A DNA stretch of 57,010 bases from Brevundimonas sp. (GTDB taxonomy: Bacteria > Pseudomonadota > Alphaproteobacteria > Caulobacterales > Caulobacteraceae). Below, piece after piece: positions 1 to 10,896 of the stretch. The notes beneath the pieces were generated by a model. It was not told where the DNA came from. It searched no databases and was given only the letters and a program-made list of their open reading frames with translations. Position 1 is the stretch's first letter. Each line of letters opens with the position of its first letter. The translations under genes were made by a program, and so were the position numbers. The stretch is taken from NCBI GenBank assembly GCA_027531145.1, contig JAPZRF010000049.1, positions 1-57,010 of the forward strand, read 5' to 3'.

Positions 1-112
1 CGTGCGGCTGAACCCCGCGGCCGGCCGGCTGCGCAACCTGATCAGCTCCACCGGCCGGCCGCTACCGCCGGCGCTGGAGATCAGCTACCAACCCCCCGGG
101 CTCTCACAATGA
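1..112 (+). CDS. C-terminal end of an unrecognised protein (partial)
   Basis: The frame beginning at base 2 is open from the window edge to TGA at 110-112 and gives 36 residues ending in ..LEISYQPPGLSQ. Codons are rich in G/C at the third position, as expected of real coding here. I do not recognise the family from this short tail. Its stop overlaps the 3' end of the minus-strand DUF3224 fragment by a few bases, so the two genes converge. Confidence 0.5.
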   Translation, partial: VRLNPAAGRLRNLISSTGRPLPPALEISYQPPGLSQ

Positions 113-502
113 TCGAGGGACCGGCGGGGGGCAGGTCACACCGCGCCGCCCGTGCAGCACGCCCACGACCCGCTCCAGGGCGACATAGACATGTATGCCG
201 CCGACCGGTGCGGTCCCGGTCAGCATCTGCCCCTCGCCGGTCGCCTCCAGATCGCCGTTGAAGACCTTGGTCAGGCCCATGCGACCGAGCGCCAGGCCGG
301 AGTCGGTCTGATCGCCTTCCGCCGGCGTCAGCCGCGGCGCGAACACTCCGATAGCGTGGCTCATGGTCCCCTCCTCCCCGGCGGCGAGGGCCGTTCCATT
401 GCTCAGGGACAGGCCGATCATGGCGGCCAGCGCGGCGGCCAGCAAAAGAACCGCAAACCGCCCTCTCGGCGTCAAGGCCCGCATCGCCCTCTTCCGGAAC
501 AT
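104..502 (-). pseudogene. 3'-truncated DUF3224-family gene
   Basis: The 132-residue reading frame starts with a basic stretch and a hydrophobic segment (about residues 16-40, signal peptide or anchor). A segment typical of the first half of DUF3224 proteins follows (about residues 47-120): APRLTP, LGRMGLTKVFNGDLEATGEG and YVALERVVGVLHGRRG. In the family this leads into a second half with a Gly-Thr-rich beta strand region and a terminal Phe-Tyr motif. Here the frame turns into VTCPPPVPRSL and stops, running into the end of the converging neighbour. I see no continuation of the family in the other frames. The gene is probably truncated; the function of DUF3224 proteins is unknown. Confidence 0.6.
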
Positions 503-542
503 TTCAGGAACATCATCCCGGCGATCGACAGGCCTGTCAAGC

Positions 543-1328
543 TCAGATCAGTCCCGCCAGAGGTGATGACGGGTCCGCATACAGGCGCTTCTTCATGCGC
601 CCGGCCAGATAGGCCTCGCGCCCGGCGATGACCGCGTGTTTCATGGCCGAGGCCATCCGCACCGGGTTCTGCGCCTCGGCGATGGCCGTGTTCATCAGCA
701 CCCCGTCGCAGCCCAGCTCCATGGCGACCGCGGCGTCCGAGGCCGTGCCGACCCCGGCGTCGACCAGCACCGGCACCTTGGCCTGCTCGATGATCAGACG
801 GAGGTTGACCGGGTTCTGCACGCCGAGGCCCGAGCCTATCGGTGCCCCCAGCGGCATCACCGCCACGGCCCCGGCCTCTTCCAGCTTGCGGGCGAAGACG
901 ACGTCGTCGGTGCAGTAGACCATGACCTCGAAGCCCTCGGCGACGAGCAGCCTCAGCGCCCGCAGCGTCTCCTCCATGTCGGGAAAGAGGGTGCGCGGAT
1001 CGCTCAGCACCTCAAGCTTGACCAGGGTCCAGCCGCCGGCCTCGCGCGCCAGCCGAAGGGTCCGCACCGCGTCCTCGCCGGTGAAGCAGCCCGCCGTGTT
1101 GGGCAGATAGGTATAGCGCTTCGGGTCGAGGAAATCGGTCAGCACTGGCTGGCTCGGGTCGGTCAGGTTCACCCGGCGCACGGCCACGGTGACGATCTCG
1201 GCGCCCGACGCCTCGGCGGCGGCGGCGTTCTGGGCGTAGTCGCGATACTTGCCGGTGCCGACGATCAGGCGCGACGAGAAGGTGCGGCCGGCGACGGTCC
1301 AGGTGTCGGTGGGGGCAGGTGCGGTCAT
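543..1328 (-). CDS. thiG: Thiazole synthase ThiG
   Basis: ThiG makes the thiazole phosphate moiety of thiamine from 1-deoxy-D-xylulose 5-phosphate, dehydroglycine (or iminoacetate) and ThiS thiocarboxylate in the cytoplasm. The 261 residues are the family's normal length and form a TIM barrel. The Schiff-base lysine is K104 in TLVKLEV, and the phosphate-binding loops [12 protein letters not shown] and [11 protein letters not shown] are clear. The ATG at 1328 starts directly before the family's [20 protein letters not shown]. thiS, thiO and thiE are not adjacent, so the rest of the pathway lies elsewhere. It is divergent from ligA across about 60 bases. Confidence 0.96.
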   Translation of the reverse strand: MTAPAPTDTWTVAGRTFSSRLIVGTGKYRDYAQNAAAAEASGAEIVTVAVRRVNLTDPSQPVLTDFLDPKRYTYLPNTAGCFTGEDAVRTLRLAREAGGWTLVKLEVLSDPRTLFPDMEETLRALRLLVAEGFEVMVYCTDDVVFARKLEEAGAVAVMPLGAPIGSGLGVQNPVNLRLIIEQAKVPVLVDAGVGTASDAAVAMELGCDGVLMNTAIAEAQNPVRMASAMKHAVIAGREAYLAGRMKKRLYADPSSPLAGLI

Positions 1329-1383
1329 GGGCGCTGTTTAGGCCGCGCGGATCGGAGTCGAAAGCCCGCATCGGGCGGGCTAA

Positions 1384-3720
<2,337 letters not shown>

Positions 3721-3726
3721 AGGAGG

Positions 3727-4713
3727 TCAGCCGTCCAGCGCGGCCATGCTGGCGGAGGCGTAGCGTTGCCCCTCGGCAGCGTTGCGGGGGAACACGCCCT
3801 CGATTTGCGCGAGGTCCTCCGGCGACAGCACGAGGTCCGCCGCAGCGACATTCTCCTCCAGCGTCCGCAGCCGGCGGGTGCCGGGGATCGGCACGAGGTC
3901 CTCACCCTGGGCCAGCACCCAGGCAAGGGCCAGCTGGGCCGCGCTGACGCCGCGGTCCCCGGCGATCGCCTTCACCGCCTCGACCAGATCGAGGTTCTTC
4001 TGGAAGTTGTCACCCTCGAAGCGCGGGTTGGTTCGCCGGAAATCATCGGCGGCGAGGTCGTCGATGGAGCGGATTTCGCCGGACAGGAAGCCCCGACCCA
4101 GCGGGCTGTAGGGCACAAAGCCGATGCCGAGCTCGCGGCAGGTGGCGAACAGCTCACCTTCGGGATCGCGACTCCAGAGGGAGTACTCCGTCTGCAAGGC
4201 CGTGATCGGGTGAACGGCATGGGCCCGGCGCAGGGTTGCGGGTGCCGCCTCTGACAGGCCGAGGAAGCGCACCTTGCCGGCCTCGACCAGCCGGCTCATC
4301 GCCCCGACGGTCTCCTCGATCGGCGTCTTCGGATCGACCCGGTGCAGGTAGTAGAGGTCGATGACGTCGGTTCCCAGCCGCTTCAGGCTGCCCTCGACAG
4401 CGCGCTGCACATTGGCCGCCCCCCCGTCGATGACGAGGCCGGTGCGGTCGGCGTTCCAGTTGATGCCGAACTTGGTGGCCAGCACGACCCGGTCGCGCCG
4501 CCCACGGAGGGCTCGCCCCAGCAACTCCTCATTGGTATGCGGGCCGTACATTTCCGCCGTGTCGAGGAAGGTCACGCCCAGCTCCAGCGCCCGGTCCAGC
4601 ACCGCCAGGTTCTGCGCCTCGTCGGTCGGACCGTAGAAGGCGCTCATGCCCATGCAGCCCAGGCCGACGGCCGAGACCTCGGGGCCGTGGACCCCCAGCT
4701 TGCGAATCTTCAT
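3727..4713 (-). CDS. Aldo/keto reductase
   Basis: This is a cytoplasmic NADPH-dependent oxidoreductase of the aldo/keto reductase superfamily, YajO/AKR13-like by its [13 protein letters not shown] opening. The 328 residues carry the catalytic tetrad: D51 and Y56 ([21 protein letters not shown]), K81 (VVLATKFG) and H124 (DLYYLHRVD). The C-terminal PIPGTRR segment is the usual NADPH phosphate-binding motif. The physiological substrate cannot be read from the sequence. It overlaps the upstream DUF2272 gene by four bases (ATGA), so the two are probably cotranscribed and translationally coupled. Confidence 0.93.
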   Translation of the reverse strand: MKIRKLGVHGPEVSAVGLGCMGMSAFYGPTDEAQNLAVLDRALELGVTFLDTAEMYGPHTNEELLGRALRGRRDRVVLATKFGINWNADRTGLVIDGGAANVQRAVEGSLKRLGTDVIDLYYLHRVDPKTPIEETVGAMSRLVEAGKVRFLGLSEAAPATLRRAHAVHPITALQTEYSLWSRDPEGELFATCRELGIGFVPYSPLGRGFLSGEIRSIDDLAADDFRRTNPRFEGDNFQKNLDLVEAVKAIAGDRGVSAAQLALAWVLAQGEDLVPIPGTRRLRTLEENVAAADLVLSPEDLAQIEGVFPRNAAEGQRYASASMAALDG

Positions 4714-5762
4714 GGCGCATCCCCCTCCTCAATGTCCGGAAGCTCCGAAGTGGGCCGCGCCGCAGCGCCGGTCAAGGCGCGCAGCATCGGACTGGCCTCC
4801 AGCGCCGCCCCGTGGATCGGCGCAGCGCGCAGGGACAGATGGGCGAACATCGTCCGCGCCCGGTCCAGCTCGGTCGCCGCCACGGGCCGTGGATGCATGG
4901 TCCCGTCCGTGACCAGTGGCAGCAGCGTCAGGCTGACCCCGTCCATGACATTGCCGCCGATCACCGCCACCCGCGTCTCATCGACCCGCACGACGATGTC
5001 GCAATGGGTCGGGGCATAGCGATCCACCTCGGCGCGGCGATCGGCGAGGCGACGATAGACGGCCCCGCCGCGGGCGTTGCACAGCAGATCGCCAGGGCCG
5101 ATCGGAACCTCCCCCGGATCATGGGCGACATAGGCGGCCGAGGGAGCGAGGCCGTCCCGCGCCTCGATGGCCTGGTCGATGTAGACCCGGTGCGAGACGT
5201 CGCGGGCGAACACCTCCGGCTGATCCAGCCCGGCCTCGCACATAACCCAGCTGACAAACGCTGCCGACCAGGGCTGACGCCACAGGGTCGCACCCGGGGA
5301 GGCCCGCCACAGCCGGTTCTGCCGCGCCAGCACCCGCGGCCCGTCCGGGGTAGCGCTCCAGTAGCCGGCGATCGTCGCCGCCAGCCGGCGCTCGCCCTCG
5401 GTGCGACCGGCCTGCAGCAACTGCCGCGCCTGACGCGGTCGCGGCAGCGGCGGATTGACGGCGTCGGGCACGATGCCGTCCGGCAGGACGCGGGTCCTGA
5501 CCGCCGTAGCGTCGATCGTCTGGAAGCCGAACACCGCCCATTCCTGCACGGCGATGTCAACGATCCGCCGCCGCGCACCTTCAAGCTGCCCCGGCCGGCA
5601 ACGCCCCTGCACCACGCGCATCCGCCCCGGTGGTCCCGCGACCCGCGTCTCCGGCGGGATGACGTCGAACACCTCGCGCGGAAGGCGGAATGCAGAGGGG
5701 GTCTGGGCAGCGACCGGCGCAACCATCGCGGCTGCCGCCAGCAGGACGATGAGCGGCCTCAT
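4710..5762 (-). CDS. Secreted DUF2272-domain protein
   Basis: The 350-residue protein begins with a signal peptide (hydrophobic core [17 protein letters not shown]) and is likely periplasmic. The middle matches DUF2272: [11 protein letters not shown], a [12 protein letters not shown] segment and [12 protein letters not shown]. This domain is thought to resemble amidase or papain-like (CHAP/NlpC) folds, so a cell-wall role is possible but is inference. It sits between the VapB-like gene, whose stop overlaps its start by four bases, and the aldo/keto reductase, which it also overlaps. The three look like one transcription unit. Confidence 0.75.
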   Translation of the reverse strand: MRPLIVLLAAAAMVAPVAAQTPSAFRLPREVFDVIPPETRVAGPPGRMRVVQGRCRPGQLEGARRRIVDIAVQEWAVFGFQTIDATAVRTRVLPDGIVPDAVNPPLPRPRQARQLLQAGRTEGERRLAATIAGYWSATPDGPRVLARQNRLWRASPGATLWRQPWSAAFVSWVMCEAGLDQPEVFARDVSHRVYIDQAIEARDGLAPSAAYVAHDPGEVPIGPGDLLCNARGGAVYRRLADRRAEVDRYAPTHCDIVVRVDETRVAVIGGNVMDGVSLTLLPLVTDGTMHPRPVAATELDRARTMFAHLSLRAAPIHGAALEASPMLRALTGAAARPTSELPDIEEGDAP

Positions 5763-5935
5763 GCCGCCGCGGACACGTCGGTCAGGGCGAAATCCCGCCC
5801 CGGCCCGCCTGCCGGGGGCGCCCGATCAAGACGCTCCTCAAGCGCATGAATGACCGCCTCAGTCAGGCTTTCGCCATGACGGGCAGCGACCGCGACGGCC
5901 AACTTGTGAGCCCGCGGAACCCTGATGTTCAGCAT
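5759..5935 (-). CDS. Orphan VapB-type antitoxin-like protein
   Basis: A short protein, MLNIRVPRAHKLAVAVAARHGESLTEAVIHALEERL plus a tail (58 residues from the ATG at 5935; a GTG at 5944 would add three). The pattern of a short beta strand, then LAxxLAxxxGESLTEAVxxALEERL, is that of the Rv0623/PSK-type VapB antitoxins, which bind DNA as dimers and neutralise PIN-domain VapC ribonucleases. No PIN-domain gene follows. The next gene, overlapping by ATGA, is a DUF2272 protein. It may be an orphan antitoxin or a small regulator of its own operon. Confidence 0.65.
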   Translation of the reverse strand: MLNIRVPRAHKLAVAVAARHGESLTEAVIHALEERLDRAPPAGGPGRDFALTDVSAAA

Positions 5936-5968
5936 GACAGGCACTGATTACCATACCGCCGCCCCGGC

Positions 5969-7777
5969 TCACAGCGGCGCGCACTGGGCCTCCAGCCACG
6001 CACGCACGGTGCCGTCCAGCAGCGGCCCGACCCTGGCCAGCACCTCGGCATGATAGGCGTCGACATAGGCGCGTTCGTCCGCTGTCAGCAGGGCGACCTC
6101 GATCAGACGTCGGTCCAGCGGGGCCATCGTCAGCTGCTCGAAGCCGTGCATCAGCCTTTCGCCGCCGGGGATCGGCTCGGCGGGGGTGACCACCTGCAGG
6201 GTCTCGATGCGGATGCCCCAGTGGCCCTCGCGGTAGTAGCCCGGCTCGTTCGACAGGATCATACCGGGCAGTAGCGGCTGGGTGTTGACCGCCTTGGCGA
6301 TGCGCTGCGGGCCCTCGTGGACGCCCAGATAGCTGCCGACGCCGTGACCCGTGCCGTGGTCGTAGTCGAAGCCTTGCGTCCACAGCGGCAGCCGCGCCAG
6401 GGCGTCGATCTGGTGCCCCGTCGTGCCCATCGGGAAGCGCACCACCGCCATGGCGATATGACCCTTCAGCACGAGGGTGAACATGCGGCGCTGGTCCTCC
6501 GAGGGCGGCCCCACCGCCACGGTCCGGGTCACGTCCGTGGTGCCGTCGAGGTACTGGCCGCCGCCGTCGACCAGCAGCAGCGAACCTCGCTCCATGCGGC
6601 GCAGGGTTCGCGTCACCGGCTTGTAGTGCGGCTGGGCACCGTTAGGGCCGGCCCCGGCGATGGTATCGAAGCTGAGGTCTTTCAGCGCCCCGGTAGCCTC
6701 GCGGAAGTGCTCCAGCGCCTCGGCCACCTGCCGCTCGTCGGGCAGGGATGTCTGCGCCTCGGAGTCGACCCAGTGCAGGAAGCGGGCGAGCGCCGCGCCG
6801 TCGCGGATGTGAGCCTGACGCGCCCCCTCGATCTCGACGGCGTTCTTGGTCGCCCGCGGCAGGGTGCAAGGGTCCATGGCCCGCACCACATCTGCCCCGG
6901 CCGCCGTCAGCCGGTCGAAGTACCAGGCCGAGGACACGCCCGGATCGACCAGCAACCTGCGGCCGCCCAGCGCCGCCAGCGCCGGGGACAGCGCCTCCGG
7001 CGTCTCCAGCGTCACCCCCGCTCCAAGCCAGTCGGCCAGCCCCGTCGTGACCTTGGCAGGGTCGAGGAACAGCCGCGCTGTCCCATCGGCAGCCAGCAGG
7101 GCCTGGGCCAGCGGCAAGGGTGTGCGGATCACGTCGCCGCCACGGATGTTGAACAGCCAGGCGATCGAGGCGGGCGCGGTCAGCAGGGCCAGCTCCGCCC
7201 CGGCCGCGGCTACAGCCGCGCCGATGCGGACGCGCTTGGCCGCCGCGGTCTCACCGGAGTAGCAATCCTCGTGCGGCACGACAGGTGCCTGCGGCTGGGC
7301 CGGGCGATCAATCCAGGCGGCGTCCAGCGGATTAGCCTCGACCGGCGTCAGGGTCGCCCCCGCCTTCGCCGCCGCGGTCTGCAGCCGCGCCAGGGCGTCC
7401 GGGCTGTGCAGGCGCGGATCATAGCCGATCACCGCCCCCTTCGGCGCGCCCTCCAGATAGGCGGGCACGCCGCCCTCGACGAGGTCGAGGATCTCGAACT
7501 GATCCGCGTCCACCTGGGCCCGGACCTGAACCGTATAGCGCCCGTCGGCGAACACGGCGGCGCGATCCTTCAGCACCACGGCCGCGCCCGCAGACCCGCT
7601 GAAACCGGTAAGCCAGGCCAATCGCTCGTTGGCGGCGGGCAGGTACTCGTTCTGGTGCTCGTCCTCATGCGGCACGAGGAAGCCGTCGAGGCCCTGCGTC
7701 ACCATCTGCGCGCGGACGCGCGGCAGGTGCTTCGCCCCGAAATCGCGGGAGGTCGTCTCGTCAAAGGACTGGCGCAT
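5969..7777 (-). CDS. Xaa-Pro aminopeptidase (M24B family)
   Basis: This cytoplasmic metallopeptidase removes N-terminal residues that precede proline. The protein is 602 residues from the ATG at 7777; the upstream in-frame ATG at 7816 would overlap prmA and adds a non-conserved extension. Two creatinase-like N-terminal domains (FLVPHEDEHQNEYLP) precede the pita-bread catalytic domain. All five metal ligands are visible: two Asp in LLVDGGGQYLDGTTDVTRT, His in HGVGSYLGVHEGP, Glu in SNEPGYY and Glu in FEQLTMAP. Length and architecture match the long bacterial/eukaryotic aminopeptidase P type. It lies 11 bases downstream of prmA and is probably cotranscribed. Confidence 0.93.
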   Translation of the reverse strand: MRQSFDETTSRDFGAKHLPRVRAQMVTQGLDGFLVPHEDEHQNEYLPAANERLAWLTGFSGSAGAAVVLKDRAAVFADGRYTVQVRAQVDADQFEILDLVEGGVPAYLEGAPKGAVIGYDPRLHSPDALARLQTAAAKAGATLTPVEANPLDAAWIDRPAQPQAPVVPHEDCYSGETAAAKRVRIGAAVAAAGAELALLTAPASIAWLFNIRGGDVIRTPLPLAQALLAADGTARLFLDPAKVTTGLADWLGAGVTLETPEALSPALAALGGRRLLVDPGVSSAWYFDRLTAAGADVVRAMDPCTLPRATKNAVEIEGARQAHIRDGAALARFLHWVDSEAQTSLPDERQVAEALEHFREATGALKDLSFDTIAGAGPNGAQPHYKPVTRTLRRMERGSLLLVDGGGQYLDGTTDVTRTVAVGPPSEDQRRMFTLVLKGHIAMAVVRFPMGTTGHQIDALARLPLWTQGFDYDHGTGHGVGSYLGVHEGPQRIAKAVNTQPLLPGMILSNEPGYYREGHWGIRIETLQVVTPAEPIPGGERLMHGFEQLTMAPLDRRLIEVALLTADERAYVDAYHAEVLARVGPLLDGTVRAWLEAQCAPL

Positions 7778-7788
7778 CGTCTCGTCTC

Positions 7789-8658
7789 TCAACCGACCCG
7801 GCGCAGGACCAGGCAACTCCAGGCGTCGCGGTGGATGCGGCGCTCCAGCCGGAAGCCGCGCGACAGATAGGCGGCGCTGACACGGCGCTCCTGGGTGCGC
7901 AGGAGGCCACTGAGGATGGCCACGCCGCCCAGCCGAAGCGACAGCTTGATATCCTGGGCGAGGCTGACCAGCGGAGGGGCCAGGATGTTGGCGAACACCA
8001 GGTCGTAGGGCGCGCCGGCGCGCACCCGCTGGTCATTGAGGCCCGAGGCGTGAACAAACCGTGCGGGAGCCCGGTTCAGCTTCGCGTTCTCGTTGGCGAT
8101 GCGAACCGAGGGGGCGTCGATGTCGGTTCCGACCGCGACCGGCGCGCCGGTAAGGGCCGCGGCAATGGCGAGCACGCCCGTGCCGCAGCCGACGTCAAGC
8201 ACTCGCTCGAACCGCTCCCGCTTGAGCAGCTCGTCATAGGCGATCAGGCAGCCGACGGTGGTGCCGTGGTGGCCGGTGCCGAAGGCGGCTCCGGCGTCGA
8301 TCTTCAGCCGCACGGCGTTGACCGGGGCCCGGCCCTGGTCATGGGCACCATAGACGAAAAAGCGGCCGACCTTCACCGGCGGCAGCCCGGACAGGGACAT
8401 GGCCAGCCAGTCGGCGTCGGCCAGGTCCTCCACCGTCACCACCAGGCCGGGCTCCTCGCGCAGCCGCGCGGCCACGCCCTCGACCTCTTCGGTCGTGGTC
8501 GGGAAGGCGTCGATGCGCCAGACGCCGCGGTCCTCGTCCTCCTCGAGGATGGAGTAGGTCGCCCCCTCCAGCCGGAGGTCGGCGTCCAGACGGGCCGCGG
8601 CGGCTTCAGCGGCGACGCGCGGGCCGCGGGCGATTATTTGAACGGCGGACTCGGACAT
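7789..8658 (-). CDS. prmA: Ribosomal protein L11 methyltransferase PrmA
   Basis: PrmA trimethylates ribosomal protein L11 with S-adenosylmethionine. The 289 residues have the N-terminal substrate-recognition domain, then [10 protein letters not shown] (about residues 125-134), the SAM-binding [15 protein letters not shown] (about 154-168) and the [10 protein letters not shown] catalytic strand that replaces NPPY in this family. It is the first gene of a likely pair with the aminopeptidase and is divergent from the histone-like gene across a 100-base gap. Confidence 0.95.
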   Translation of the reverse strand: MSESAVQIIARGPRVAAEAAAARLDADLRLEGATYSILEEDEDRGVWRIDAFPTTTEEVEGVAARLREEPGLVVTVEDLADADWLAMSLSGLPPVKVGRFFVYGAHDQGRAPVNAVRLKIDAGAAFGTGHHGTTVGCLIAYDELLKRERFERVLDVGCGTGVLAIAAALTGAPVAVGTDIDAPSVRIANENAKLNRAPARFVHASGLNDQRVRAGAPYDLVFANILAPPLVSLAQDIKLSLRLGGVAILSGLLRTQERRVSAAYLSRGFRLERRIHRDAWSCLVLRRVG

Positions 8659-8758
8659 TTCTCAAACGCCGCTATCATCGCGAATCAATGCAACCATTGG
8701 CCTGAGCCGCACAGGGGATCGCGGACAGGTCAGGATCGAACAAGGGGTCGGGGAATTC

Positions 8759-9277
8759 ATGGCCAAATCACCTACTACGTCCAAGCCTGCCGCGTCCAAG
8801 GCGACGGCTGCGAAATCCACCGCGGCGAAGACGACGCCGAAGGCTTCGGCGGCGGCCAAGGCCGCGGCTGCCGCCAAGCCGGCCAAGGCTCCGGCGGCGA
8901 AGGCCGCCGTGAAGCCCGCGGCCAGGGCGGCGGCGCCCAAGGCTGCGGCGAAGCCGGTCGCCAAGGCGGCTCCGGCCAAGGCCCCTGCCGCCAAGGCCAC
9001 GGCGAAGCCGGTCGCCAGGACGACCTCGGCCAGGACCAGCGCGCCAAAGGCTGCGGCGAAGCCGGCCGCCAAGGCGGCCCCGAAGGCCGCCCCGGCTCCC
9101 AAGGCCGCGACCCCGGCACCCGCGCCCAAGCCCGCCGCCGCGCCGGCCGCGGCTGCAGCTCCTGCACCGGCTCCGGCCGCCGCCCCGGCCCCTGCCGCCG
9201 CTGCGCCGGCCCGGGCTCCGGCTCCGAAGAAGAGCTTCTTCGAAAAGCTGGGCGACATGATCTTCGGCCAGCGCTGA
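8759..9277 (+). CDS. Ala/Lys/Pro-rich histone-H1-like protein
   Basis: The 172 residues are nearly all Ala, Lys and Pro in degenerate repeats such as KPAAKAAPKAAP. The charge drops toward the C-terminal third, which ends in a distinct segment, KKSFFEKLGDMIFGQR. The composition resembles bacterial histone-H1-like proteins (Chlamydia Hc, Pseudomonas AlgP), which bind DNA non-specifically. Nucleoid binding is therefore the best guess, by composition only. The terminal FFEKLGDMIFGQR looks like an amphipathic helix and is unlike the rest. A GGGGTCGGGG element precedes the ATG, and a strong terminator follows within 30 bases. Confidence 0.8.
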   Translation: MAKSPTTSKPAASKATAAKSTAAKTTPKASAAAKAAAAAKPAKAPAAKAAVKPAARAAAPKAAAKPVAKAAPAKAPAAKATAKPVARTTSARTSAPKAAAKPAAKAAPKAAPAPKAATPAPAPKPAAAPAAAAAPAPAPAAAPAPAAAAPARAPAPKKSFFEKLGDMIFGQR

Positions 9278-9304
9278 GGTTCGGCTACAGGCCCGAAATG
9301 ACGA

Positions 9305-9343
9305 CGCCGGCCGGGGAGCCTCCCCGGCCGGCGTTTTCGTTTG
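9305..9343 (+). terminator. Rho-independent terminator after the histone-like gene
   Basis: A perfect 13-bp stem (9305-9317 with 9321-9333) with a GCC loop is followed by TTTTCGTTT. It lies 27 bases past the stop codon. Confidence 0.9.
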
Positions 9344-9380
9344 CGATCGGCGGAGAACGCCCCGTCGAAGGCGCGCCAGC

Positions 9381-9593
9381 TTACGCCGGCGGCAGGTCCT
9401 CGGCGAGGATGGCCATCTCGAACATGAACGAGCCGTCCTCGTCCTCGTCCTTGAAGACGACGCCGATGAACTCGTCGCCGACATAGACCTCGGCGGAATC
9501 GCCCTGCTTCGGACGGGCCTTCACCTGGATGCCACCGGTGTTGAAGGTGCGCTTGAGATGGCTCTCGATGCGGCGAATGTCGGACTCGGTCAC
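9381..9593 (-). CDS. DUF3126-family protein
   Basis: A 70-residue acidic cytoplasmic protein, from a GTG at 9593 (TESDIRRIESHLKR onward), conserved across alphaproteobacteria as DUF3126. Hallmarks are IRRIESHLKRTF, EVYVGDEFIGVVFKDEDEDG and the FEMAILAEDLP end. The function is unknown. The longer upstream frame (to 9668) is low in conserved sequence; a GAGG element five bases before the GTG supports the short form. Confidence 0.85.
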   Translation of the reverse strand: MTESDIRRIESHLKRTFNTGGIQVKARPKQGDSAEVYVGDEFIGVVFKDEDEDGSFMFEMAILAEDLPPA

Positions 9594-9791
9594 GGGACCT
9601 CGGGCTCCTTGCTTGCGAGCGCGGACCCTAGAGAACCGGGCGCGCCGAATAAACCCTGCGCGACGCATTTCGCCAGGCCAAGCCTCAACATCATACTGCC
9701 GCCGCTCTTCAAGCGCTTGCCGGGCCTGAAGATCGCGGAGACACCCAAGGTCAAGGCGTCCATCACGTCCACGGGCTGGAGCGGCTCGACC
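9594..9791 (-). other. Gap between DUF3126 and the YafY-like gene
   Basis: No gene is recognisable in about 200 bases. Composition is visibly less GC-rich than the flanks. An open minus-strand frame contains DVMDALTLGVSAIFRPGKR, which may be a remnant of an old coding sequence, but I cannot assign it. Confidence 0.3.
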
Positions 9792-10799
9792 TCAGCTGGT
9801 GAGGTCAGGCGGTACGCCGTAGCGGCCCACCAAGGTTTCGCTTGCCCGCCGCATCGCCAGCCGCAGTTCCGGCGGTTCCAGAACCTCGACCTCCGTGGCA
9901 AGCTTCAGCATCTCGGACACGGCCATGCGCTCATGCGCCACGGGCAGACGCACCGTCCGCCAGCCTTGCGCGTCGGGTTCGCCGAGGAATTCGAGATGGG
10001 CGCGGACATAGGGTGGGGCCATATGTTCGATTTCCTTGAGCCCCCAAGGTGAGAGGCGGATCACTGCCCAGCTCGGGTAAAGCTCGAGCTCCAGGCGCCG
10101 CGTACTTTCGTTCCAGTATTCGGCGAGATCGAAGTTTTTGGGCCAGTCGAAGCGCTCCTCGGTGACGATCAGGTCGAGGACACGAGAGATGCGATAGGTG
10201 CGCGGCGTGTCGTCGACCCTCGCAACGAGATACCAGGCGCCGCCTTTCATCACGATGCCAAGCGGCTCGGCCACACGGTTCTTTTCCGCCTTCCAGGAGC
10301 GGTAGCGCATGCGGATGCGCCTGGAGTTCCACACGGCGTCGGCAATGGCCTGGAGATGAACGGGCTGCTCCCCCTCCGCGAGCCAGGCCGGGGCATCGAG
10401 ATGGAACTTCTGCTGCATGCGCCGGGCGCTTTCGCGCAGGTCTTCCGGCAATGCGGCCGTCAGTTTCTTCTGGGCCCCGGCCATCAGCGCCCCGAGGCCG
10501 AGAGCGGCAGCGGGGCCGGGAATACCGGACAGGAACATGGCCTCGGCTTCGGCTGGCGTGAGACCATTCAGCCTTACCCGGTAGCCGTCCAGCAATCGGT
10601 AGCCGCCGTCCGCGCCGCGTTCGCTGTAGACCGGGATGCCCGAAAGCGAGAGCGCATCGATGTCGCGATAGATGGTGCGCACCGAAACGTCGTTTTCGTC
10701 GGCCAAGGCCTCGGCCGTCACCAGACCCTTGGCCTGCAGGGTCGTCAGGATGTTGATGAGCCGGCTCGCCCGCATCGGGAGACCTGTCTTTTCGACCAT
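9792..10799 (-). CDS. YafY-type HTH/WYL-domain transcriptional regulator
   Basis: A cytoplasmic DNA-binding protein with an N-terminal winged helix (RLINILTTLQ..LADENDVSVRTIYRDIDALS) and a ligand-sensing WYL domain. The WYL landmarks are RYRSWKAEKNRVAEPLGIVMKGGAWYLVA and TYRISRVLDL, followed by a C-terminal WCX-type extension. The start is taken at the ATG at 10799, about 8 residues before the conserved helix; an ATG at 10775 also fits. It faces a glutathione S-transferase gene across a short intergenic space with a candidate operator, the standard layout for a local regulator and its target. GC3 is lower than in neighbours, suggesting acquisition. Confidence 0.88.
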   Translation of the reverse strand: MVEKTGLPMRASRLINILTTLQAKGLVTAEALADENDVSVRTIYRDIDALSLSGIPVYSERGADGGYRLLDGYRVRLNGLTPAEAEAMFLSGIPGPAAALGLGALMAGAQKKLTAALPEDLRESARRMQQKFHLDAPAWLAEGEQPVHLQAIADAVWNSRRIRMRYRSWKAEKNRVAEPLGIVMKGGAWYLVARVDDTPRTYRISRVLDLIVTEERFDWPKNFDLAEYWNESTRRLELELYPSWAVIRLSPWGLKEIEHMAPPYVRAHLEFLGEPDAQGWRTVRLPVAHERMAVSEMLKLATEVEVLEPPELRLAMRRASETLVGRYGVPPDLTS

Positions 10800-10811
10800 C
10801 ACGCCAAACCA

Positions 10812-10832
10812 ACCTGACACAATCTGACAGGT
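10812..10832. promoter_or_regulatory. Candidate operator between the regulator and GST genes
   Basis: CTGACA occurs twice in direct orientation (10814-10819 and 10824-10829), ten bases apart or one helical turn. It is framed by the inverted pair ACCTG (10812) and CAGGT (ending 10832). The site lies between the divergent starts, where the YafY-like protein would be expected to bind. Binding is inferred. Confidence 0.45.
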
Positions 10833-10896
10833 ATGGCAGCGCATTCTCCCGTCATCGCCTCACGGGCGCATCCAACTCCAGATTGGGAGACTTCCA

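Noticed and set aside
8662..9258. Ala/Gly-rich minus-strand frame
   Set aside because: It is the mirror of the Ala/Lys repeats of the histone-like gene, which has a proper start, tail and terminator.
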